Part shown: positions 55,433 through 64,000 of the stretch, in pieces
Layout: each line of letters begins with the position of its first letter
Numbering within the stretch: the first letter of the stretch is position 1
Source: Physcia stellaris
Taxonomy: Eukaryota; Ascomycota; Lecanoromycetes; Caliciales; Physciaceae
Length of the DNA stretch: 64,000 bases
Direction: 5' to 3'
Assembly (NCBI GenBank): GCA_018902385.1
Contig: JABSSW010000080.1
Span: 62,001 to 126,000 of the forward strand
Position numbers and translations under genes: made by a program
Notes under the pieces: model-generated
What the model was told of the DNA's origin: nothing
The model's input: the letters and a program-made list of their open reading frames with translations, nothing else
Database searches by the model: none

Positions 55433-56999
55433 CAGATTTTGAAATCAACGCGATACGATTATATTTAAAAATATTATTTAAAAAAAAAAACATACATCAA
55501 ACGAAAATATTTTCTGTAACAAACATTTTCGATTTTATTGTATTACAATCAATTTCGCATATAACGTCATTTTGTTTTCGTTTAAAAATCATTTTTGACG
55601 TACGATGAAAAATGTTTGAAATTAAATCGATTCAATCATCGTTTTTAAATTTTGAAATCAACGACATACGATTTTTTTTGAAAATATTATTTCAAACAAA
55701 AACAAACATCAAACGCAAAATATTATTATCAATTTTTTTTATCATCGTTGTTCGAAATTTCAACAATTCGATTTTGTTATTGTAAAATTATCAACAATGT
55801 ACAATTGAATTCGTTTTTACAAATTTCGATTAATTAATCGTTGACAATTCGTTGTTTTTGTTCATAATGATTTAATCACATCAAAATAACGAGCAATTAA
55901 TTTTTCGCAATTTTCACAATCGTCGAAACATTTCATTCGAACGAATCAATTGAATTTGTTGTATAATATTACATTTTTGAAACAAAACATGACGTTTTCA
56001 TAATTTACGTTTGAAATCATGATTACAACATCAAAATCAAAAAATCAAAATATCGTTCAATTATAAAAAATGATTCAATTATTACGAAACGTTTTAAAAT
56101 TACGTTTAAATGCGATTAAAATTATTTATAAAAAATTACATGTTACAAAAACGTTCGTGCAACGTTATGAAAATTCACGATTAAAACGAAATTTTATAAT
56201 CATTCGTTCGTTTCAACGAAGAATTTTCGTGTACATTACAAACATTAAATGACAAACGAAATTTTGAAAAAAATCGCAATTGCAAACGACAAAAATTAAT
56301 TTTTTAATCGACAAATTTAATTTTCAATTTAACAAACATAAACATAATTTCGATCGAAATTTTAAATGATTTGATCACGAATCATTTCAATTATTTTTTC
56401 ATTTTTCAAAACATTTACAATGCGAAAAAAAAAATCAAAACGCAAAAATTAAACATTGACATTTTTATAAAAATTTTGCACGACGTTTTCGATTTTATTA
56501 ATTGATTTTAAAATCGTCGCGATATGAAACATCACGATCGTGTAAATAAATTTTTTTTTGTCAACAAATATGTCGTCGATTTTTTATTCAAAAATTTCGA
56601 ATTTTTCGTGTTAAATAATATTTGCAAAATTAAACAATACAAATTGTCGATATTTGTTTTTTTGAAACAAATTTCATTAAACATTAATTTTTATTGAGAT
56701 TTGATTTTTGTTAATACGAAAAATAAAACGAATTTGACATGAATGATGTTTAATATCGATCAATTGTATCGACGATTAAATTTTCAATTTTTTTTTGTAA
56801 TCGTTTTCATTTCGAATTGAATATTGTTCGAAATTTTCGAATTTCGATATTCAACAACAAACATTTTTCTTTTCATTCATCATATAAACAAGAAAATTCG
56901 AAAACATTGCAAACATTTTTTCAACGATAACAAAATCGAACAAAAATAACAAAAATTCATGAAACATTGATTCGAAATTGTTCACGTTTTCATTTGTGA

Positions 57000-58350
57000 A
57001 AATTACAATTTAATTTGAAAAAATTTGAAAAATAAATACAAACGTTTTTATCGCGACGAGATTTTGTATTTGCACAAAATTTGATTTAATATTTTATAAC
57101 GACGTTGTTTTTGCAATTACAACATTAACGACATATTGCATTTCAACGTTCATAAATTTTTTAATTGAAAACGATCATCGCATTTTGAAACAAATGATTA
57201 AATATTTCATTGACAATATGAAATTTGTAATCAAACGTTTGAAAATTTTCTTTTTAAAACAATATGAAAATTATTTCGAAATCGTTGAACAAATTCGAAC
57301 GAAATTAACAATTACGAAATTTAATCGACAATTTTATCGCGATTTGTTTATTTTGATTACATTTCACGTTTTGCATAAAATCGAAAAACAATACAAACGA
57401 TTCATCAAAATAAAAAAAAAATTGAATACACATTTTTTTGAATCGTGTATTGACATTCACAATATCATAACAAATATTTCGTGTATTCACAATATACGAG
57501 ATTTTTTGAAATAATTCGAAATCGATCGATTTGAAAATGCATCGCTGTTTTCGTTTCAATTGTTTTATTTTCATTTGAAATTGTTAAAATTTAAATTCTT
57601 TTTCATTACATCGAAATTTAATATCATTCGTTTTTGAAATTCATTGATCACGCACGTCGACTCGAACTCGAATTCGAATTCGATTATTTTTGATAGAAAA
57701 AAACGTTTTTTTGACGTAAAATACGTGTTATAAAATAATCGCAATCGATTTCAATCACGTTTCGTTTTTTTCGTTTCATCGATTGACGATGAAAACGATG
57801 TTTTCAATTTTAATCGTGTTTTCGAAAATAATGATGTCGTCGATGTTGATCGAAATGACGATTTTATTGTCAATAATGACGATGTTTTCGATATTGACGA
57901 TGTTTCAATTGTTAATCATGTGAATAACGATGATTTTTCGAATTCTGTTCGAATTTTCGATAATGATAATGTTTTCAATTTTGTTCACGACGAAAATAAT
58001 GTTTTTAATTTTGATCACGTCGATAATATTGACAATGTCATGAATATTGATCATATTTTCGATATTGACGACGTCGACGTTATTGAAAATATCATAAAAA
58101 TTGACGATATTTTGACAAACAAAAAATTTGCAATTATCGAATTGAAAAACAAACATCGAAAATTACAAAACAAAAACGACACAACAATTCGAATTAAAAA
58201 ACGAAAATCAAAATTCATTGATCGAAATTTTATTGATTATGAATCGAAATTTTCAAATATGACGATTCGAAACAAAAAGACGAAATTGATCGAAATCAAA
58301 ATTACACGAAAAAAAATTGTCAAAATGACGCAATCGATTGAAATTTAAAA
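57000..58350 (+). pseudogene. Decayed MULE-like transposase (C-terminal part)
   Basis: The frame to 57514 reads NRQFYRDLFILITFHVLHKI then EKQYKRF and ends CIDIHNIITNISCIHNIRD. The final C-x9-C-x-H spacing with hydrophobic context resembles the SWIM-type zinc motif at the end of fungal Mutator-like transposases (C-G-x...-G-x-PCAH). Upstream, DHRILKQMIKYFIDNM fits the 'H-x-x-LK' stretch of the family. A second frame at 57920-58348 has an Asn/Asp-rich part and a basic tail, as found after SWIM in such proteins. The catalytic DDE domain was not identified. Confidence 0.45.
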
Positions 58351-58362
58351 TATATTAAAACG

Positions 58363-58422
58363 TGATCGAAATCGCGATAATCGAAATCGAAATCGCGATA
58401 ATCGAAATCGAAATCGAAATGT
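58363..58422 (+). repeat. Short tandem repeat of CGAAATCGCGATAAT/CGAAAT
   Basis: The unit ATCGAAATCGCGATA is repeated with ATCGAA insertions, about 2.5 copies of 21 bp ending in a run of GAAATC. Confidence 0.8.
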
Positions 58423-59814
58423 CACACGCAATAAAGTAATGATTGAAAAATCAATAAAAATGTTCAACGACAATTTCGATAATTTTGACAATGTTTTCGA
58501 AAAAAATAACGATTTCGATCATTTGTTCAACGATAATGATTATGAAAACGCGAATGACGAAAATCATGATTCGAAATTAAACATGTAATAATTCAACTTT
58601 TTCAAAGAAATGAAAAATATAATTGTTTAACTAAAAATTTAATAAAAAGCAAAATATTCAAAAACAATCACGTCGACGTTGATAATATTATAACATGTAT
58701 TTAAATAAATTTCGATTAAAAGATATTTTTTTCAACAATTAAATTCATCAATACAATTATTTTTTCGACGTTCGATGTTATTATTTTTTGAAAATGTTAA
58801 AATATACGATTAAAATTATACATGTATGCGAATTTCATAAATCATTATTGATTTTACATAAAAATGCAAAATGCGTGAAATAAATTTACATCATGATATT
58901 TATTTTTCGTGTTATTTGATGTTTCAAAACGAATTTTCTTTTTCGTTGAAATTCGTTATTTCGAAAATCAAACATCATATATTTTATATTCGCATAACGT
59001 TATCAACAATAAATTATTATTTTTTGAAAATTTAAAAAATACGATATCAAACATTTTTACATTTTAAAAAATTATCATTGAAAACGATGCACATGATTTT
59101 CGCATATAATTCAAATTGTTTTTTTTTTACGAAAAAATGAAAAAATTGAAAAAATTAAAGTTGCATGAATGTGATTATCGAAATTTTGAATAAAAAAAAT
59201 AAATTCAAAAATTCAAATATTTGAAACATGAATGAAAATATTGATCACAATGATTTCGTCATTGATGATTTAAATTTTGATATTATTATTTGTGATATAA
59301 ACATTTTGTATAAAAATGAATATATTGTTTTGTAAAATACAAAAAGTTTAATATTGAATGCAAAAATTATTATTGAAAACATATTTAATATATTATATAA
59401 TGTTTACATTTTAATGTTAAATTCAAATATGTTAATTTAAAATTTGAATATTAATATTACAAAACAAATGTATTTCATTTTATTTTTTTTCGTTTAAAAC
59501 AATCATTTTGTTCATTTATAATTCGATTAATTCGAAAAACAATTTTTCAAAAATCAAATCATGCATGACAATTATGATAAAATTTTGAATATTTTATGAT
59601 GAACAAATTTCAAATGATTTCGATGAACAAATTCAAAAAAATTTGAAAAATAAACATTATTTTTGCGAAAATGTGACGATAAAATAAAACGATTAAATAA
59701 AAATTAATAAATATGTTCAATGTTAAATGTTGATTTTCGTAAATCGATAATTGACACAAATGCAAAAATTTCGAAAAAAAAAAAGAAAAAAAAAATGAAA
59801 AAAAAAAAAAAACA

Positions 59815-60160
59815 TGTAGAATTTTTTTGAATGACGTATTGTGTTTATATATGCAAATAAATAATCAATGATTTAACGAAATAAAATTGATTTGTTAATT
59901 TAATGATTAAAATTGCGATTTAAATTGTAAATGATAAATTTTTATTCAAAAAATGTTCGAATTCGATTCGTGTGATGAGCATTTGATGTTACAATTGAAA
60001 AAATCGAACAATAACAATTTTGAATTCAATGAAAACGTTATAACAATGTTTAATTATCGAATTCGCGTTTCGACATCTAATTAATTAATTTGAAATCAAT
60101 GTTAATATGTGAAATATAACAAACAACAAACATCATTTTTTTGTTGTTGTGATGACGATG
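59815..60160 (-). repeat. LTR-like segment, copy 2 (probable 3' LTR of minus-strand gypsy)
   Basis: Homologous over more than 300 bp to 16317-16640. On the minus strand it starts TGTTATATTTCACATATTAACA and ends ...AAAATTCTACA. It lies downstream of the minus-strand integrase/chromodomain remnant, where a 3' LTR is expected. Confidence 0.5.
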
Positions 60161-60789
60161 TTGAGAATTCGTGAATATTTTGCGCAAAATACGAAATTGA
60201 AAAAAAAAATTGTCGATTGATTTGATTGAAAAATGATAAACGCGATAAAACAACGATTAAAAATGACAAAAAAGAAAAAAAAATCATGACAAAATAAAAA
60301 CGATATGATAATATCGTGAAAAAAAAAATCATGATTGAATAAAAATGAAATAATCTGTTAAAAATAATATTTATTGCTATGAAATTGTAAAATGATTGAG
60401 TAAATACAAATAGAAAATTTGTTTTTATGATCGACGTCAAGTCGATTAATTTTAATCAATTAATTTTTGCAAGCAAATAATCATGACAATATGTTATCAA
60501 AAAAGAAAAAAAGTTAACGATTTCGTTGATACAAATCATCATTTAATCAGTTCATTTTAGTTTCGAAATTTTAATTCTTTTAGTTTTCAAATTCTAATTT
60601 TTTTAGTTTTCAAATTTAACTTCTCGAGATCTATTTTTAGAGCGATTTTTGTCTCGTTTTTCACGTTCTTTTCTAATCGATTGTTTAGTTAATTTCGTGT
60701 TCGATGAAACTTTCAATAATAGTTGTTCGATGACAACAAATTGATTAATTGCGACAAATTGAATAACAATAACATCGATAGTTTTAGTC

Positions 60790-61769
60790 GAAATTCTAAT
60801 TGAACGAAAATGTTGACGATCATAATCATCGACGAAATTCTTGAATGAATCGAGAACATGAAAAAAATATCACACATTGTGTTTCGAATCATAACTTTTT
60901 CATTTCACTAAATAATTGATTTTGTTTGTTGAAATAATGCGTCGATTCAATAAACGTTCAATTTCGTAATTAGATGTTTGCGTAAAATCGTCAAAATCAT
61001 CGTTCTCTGTAATAATCGACGACGAATTATTCGATTTTGAACGTTAATATGAATCATTATTCGATGATGATGCAAATTTCAATTGTGTTATGAATATGAC
61101 GAAATGTATTTGCATAACAAATGATAACTCGAAACGATACGTCAATGTGTCAATTTTTTTCGTAATCTTGAAAAAATCGACACGTTGTTGACTAAATTTG
61201 TGATTGTTTAAATCAAATATGATGTAGTCGAAATATAATTCAAAAAAAGCGTAATTTTCAATCTTTAGTTGTATGTTAATGTGAGTTTGATCGTAACGAC
61301 GTTTATGCATGACATTAACAAAAACGATAATTTTTTTCGCAAATTCGCGCTTGATTTGTTTAAATTTGAAATAGTTTTCAACAGACAAATTTTTCAACAT
61401 ACTCAATGTATCATTGATTTTAAAATCGTAAATCAACTCATTGAAAACAAAATCGATTGTGACGTTGATAACATTGTTGTAAAAAATCGTTAAATAAAGC
61501 AACATCGTTAATCAATTCGTGTTTTTCGAATTGAATAATCAAAAACGTAACGCAATTTCAAACGTTTGATTAATACGTTCAAACTATTCGTCAATTTGTG
61601 AATGATAAACAGTAAAAACTAACAACGCTATTTCTATTCGATTGAATACGATTCGTCAAAACAATGACATGAATTTTCGATCACGATCGTTGATAATTTT
61701 TCGTGACACGTCTCAATCGCGCGTCATAAAAACAATAATAAACATATTGATTCAATTTTTCGCGTTGTA
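60790..61769 (-). pseudogene. Decayed Ty3/gypsy integrase and chromodomain (chromovirus)
   Basis: Read on the minus strand: integrase core remnant IINDRDRKFMSLF then YHSQIDE and INQTFEIALRF, matching the second Asp and Glu blocks of gypsy integrases. The integrase C-terminal region follows with ANVMHKRRYD-like VNVMHKRRYD, LSQQRV-like FSQQRVDFFKI and DTLTYRFEL-like text. Then comes a chromodomain reading NYEIERLLNRR, INYLVK-stop-KSYDS and HNV-stop-YFFHVLDSF. Both chromodomain stops are TGA at positions where the family has Trp. The 5' part of the integrase stops at about 61769, exactly where a new LTR-like sequence starts, so another element probably inserted here. Confidence 0.8.
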
Positions 61770-61997
61770 TGTTACGAGCATGTCTGACAGATAGATTTGA
61801 CAAATAGATAATTGATATGATATGTGATCGAACAACGAACTATGTTTTAATTCTACGTCGAAACTAACGTGATTTGAAATTTGACGTGCACATTGTTTGC
61901 AATTTCAACATTTTGTATCTATTTGTTTTTGCAAATTTATTGTTTTCGTCTAATTAGTCAATAATACGTCTATTCAAACACGACTTATGATATTACA
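61770..61997 (+). repeat. Candidate 5' LTR of plus-strand gypsy element
   Basis: The 228-bp stretch begins TGTTACGAGC and ends TATGATATTACA, between the cut integrase remnant on the left and a gag frame starting at 62025 on the right. The second copy would lie outside the window, so this is not confirmed. Confidence 0.4.
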
Positions 61998-62024
61998 ATA
62001 AATTTTCAATTTTTATCGTTCGTC

Positions 62025-64000
62025 GTGATACGCGAGCGTTCAAAAATAAAATTTCAAATCGATCAAATTTTTCGTGAAAGACAAACGACGAAAAATTCTT
62101 TTGACGAGACAAACGACGAAAATCGTGTAATTACAAATCGAATTTACACGCAAACGACGAAATTTTCGACGATAAAAAACGACGAAACGACGACGATTTT
62201 CTATTTTTTTTTTTTATTTTCTCGAAATGATTCGCAATCATCATGAAACAACTTCATTCAATTCATTTCGTCAGAATTTGAATATCGACGAAATACAAAA
62301 AAACGTTGAACAAATGTTGAACGAAATTCACGAAATCGATGAAAAATTCACGATTCGTTACAAATTTCGTCAGTTTTTTTTTATTTCAAACGTTGTGTCG
62401 AATCAGAACGACGATGTCACGCATTCTCTGAACATAAAAATTGTTCGTCAATTGAAATATTGAGTTCAATATCATTTTGACGATTTTTTGAACGTGTTCA
62501 ATAATTTACGCATCGATCGAGACAAATATTTGATCGTTCTAAAAAATTTTCACGAATTCGTCAAGTTGTTCAAGACTCAGAAAAAAAATCTATTCGATAT
62601 CGATAATATTTTTGAACAAATACGCGACAAATTTAAAACGTTCGAAAAAAAGAAAAAGCGAATGATGAATTAACTCGTTGACAAACGTATTAAATATGAC
62701 GATTTGATCAAATTGAATAAAATTCGTCGTTTTGAACGTGTTTTCAATTTCGATTCAAATGAAAATTCAAACAATATCGATGATGACGAAAAAAATTTGT
62801 TGTTGACGACTCGATCGCTACAAATTTTATCAAATTCTCGAAAAAGAAACGCACGAACAAGCATTCGAATTTCGATAAATTCACGAACGATGTGAATTTT
62901 GATTGATTCACGTGAAAAATCAACGTTCACGATAAATTCACGATCAACAATGATTGATACGAAATTGCTCGCTTCATGATCACGACAATAATTGACTGAA
63001 TTGAAAAAAAAACAATTAAACATATTCAATTTCGTCGATACAACAATTTGAACTATTTCGAAAATGAAATAATGATGATCAATTTTCTCGAAAACATTTA
63101 TGAAAATTCAAATCATCAACGCAACGTACGTCGAGAATATCGAAATTTGATCATGTTCGATATTCAGAATTTTCAGTTTTTCTATTCGAATTTTCATCGT
63201 TTGAATATTCAAATCAATTTCGATCAACTCACGTTGATGAAAAATTTAATTGACAAATTCATTATGTCGTTGAAACAAATTTTGAACAATTCGTCTCGTC
63301 ATCATTTTATTTTGCTCGCGTGAAAAAATGACATTCAACAAATGTACAACGATTTGATCAACATTCGAAAAAAAAAAATTCGAATTCGAGTTCAAAAATC
63401 AATTTTAATATTTTTCAAAACGATTTTTGTTGTTTCGATTGCAATTTCGTTTGTCAAATCAATTACGTCGACGTTTTTCGTCAAATTCAAAAACGATCGA
63501 AAATATGATTCGATCATCGATCAATTGATTGTCACGAACAAATGTTTCACGTGTGAAAAACTCGATCACGATTGAAAATTTTGTTTCAACGTCAACAAAT
63601 TTCAAAAGCGTCAATGACATAAATTACAAATACATCAATTGAATTTTGATATCGATTCGAGCGAATTTGATTCGAAAAACTGACAATTCACGTCAAAAAC
63701 GCGATTGATGAATGTTTAAAAATTTTTTTTATTCACGATAATAATATGTTTGATTTTTTCATCAAACGATTTTTAATCATCATTTGTACGTTATCATTCA
63801 ACGATAATAAACATAAATTAAAAATTTTAATAAACATTGATGCAATCGATTATGCGTTCATTGATAAAAAAATCGCGCAATTTGTGTGCAACATGTTGAG
63901 CATGAAGCTCGTATTTTTATTGAAATCGAAATTATTGATTGAATTCGATAATCGTCATGTTTTTTCTATAATTCACGCGATATATTTCAAATTGACGATA
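62025..64000 (+). pseudogene. Decayed gypsy gag and protease, running off the right edge
   Basis: Successive plus-strand frames. A gag-like basic region (62025-63330) is followed by a zinc knuckle CFTCEKLDHD-stop-KFC (C-x2-C-x4-H-x4-C, near 63542-63583) whose internal stop is TGA. Then comes a retropepsin-like block at about 63820-63960: LINIDAIDYAFIDKKIAQ, where the family has D-T/S-G-A, followed by LLKSKLLIEFD and HAIYFKL. Reverse transcriptase should lie beyond position 64000. Orientation is opposite to the integrase remnant at 60790-61769. Confidence 0.75.

Larger units (their letters stand above)
53300..64000. other. AT-rich block 3 (mixed, then strongly hypermutated), to right edge
   Basis: From 53300 to about 54500 the composition is intermediate. 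After that it equals blocks 1 and 2: C mainly before A or G, very few CC, CT, GG, AG. A sample, 61021-61080, has seven C residues and no CpC or CpT by hand count. It contains the inverted copy of the block 2 segment, the mutated repeat copy, MULE-like, gypsy integrase/chromodomain and gypsy gag/protease remnants. In the stretches 54500-55200, 55650-57000 and 58450-59800 I recognise nothing. Confidence 0.85.

Overview
The window is nuclear DNA of a filamentous ascomycete (Pezizomycotina). The evidence is short GT-AG introns of about 40-240 bp, fungal housekeeping orthologues (RCF2, SEY1, TMA64/eIF2D), PTH11-type and HET-type genes, small secreted proteins, and very AT-rich blocks filled with hypermutated transposons. 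The genus cannot be read from the sequence.

Layout. 1-6.3 kb: no recognisable gene, several minisatellites. 6.3-13.6 kb: conserved core with RCF2 (-), SEY1 (-) and TMA64 (+), the last two divergent. 14.2-15.5 kb: a HET-like gene. 16.1-20.7 kb: AT-rich block 1. 21.0-22.3 kb: a small island with an unknown broken gene. 22.9-34.8 kb: AT-rich block 2, with a decayed Helitron (about 24-28.3 kb) and a complete short LTR element with a target-site duplication (32428-34787). 34.85-49.6 kb: accessory gene island with a HET-like/ankyrin gene, a methyltransferase, two small proteins, a rhodopsin-like (PTH11-type) membrane protein, a classical HET-domain gene with two apparent frameshifts and an 8-cysteine secreted protein. 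49.6-51.7 kb: nothing recognised. 51.7-64 kb: repeat-rich DNA passing into AT-rich block 3, with a hairpin tandem array and remnants of a MULE, a minus-strand Ty3/gypsy chromovirus and a plus-strand gypsy gag/protease running off the right edge.

Most notable: the AT-rich blocks carry a RIP-like C-to-T signature in an unusual context. Where a lightly and a heavily mutated copy of one repeat can be aligned, nearly all changes fall at CpT and CpC (ApG and GpG on the other strand), while CpA and CpG are spared. Classical Neurospora-type RIP prefers CpA. In the 152-bp LTR pair all 18 differences fit the CpY rule. This also explains why decayed transposon frames stay fairly open and are broken mainly by TGA at tryptophan positions.

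The three HET-type genes, the secreted protein and the receptor-like gene lying between hypermutated blocks fit a fast-evolving 'two-speed' compartment. Exon boundaries were worked out by hand from splice consensus, phase and family resemblance. No alignment or database search was run.
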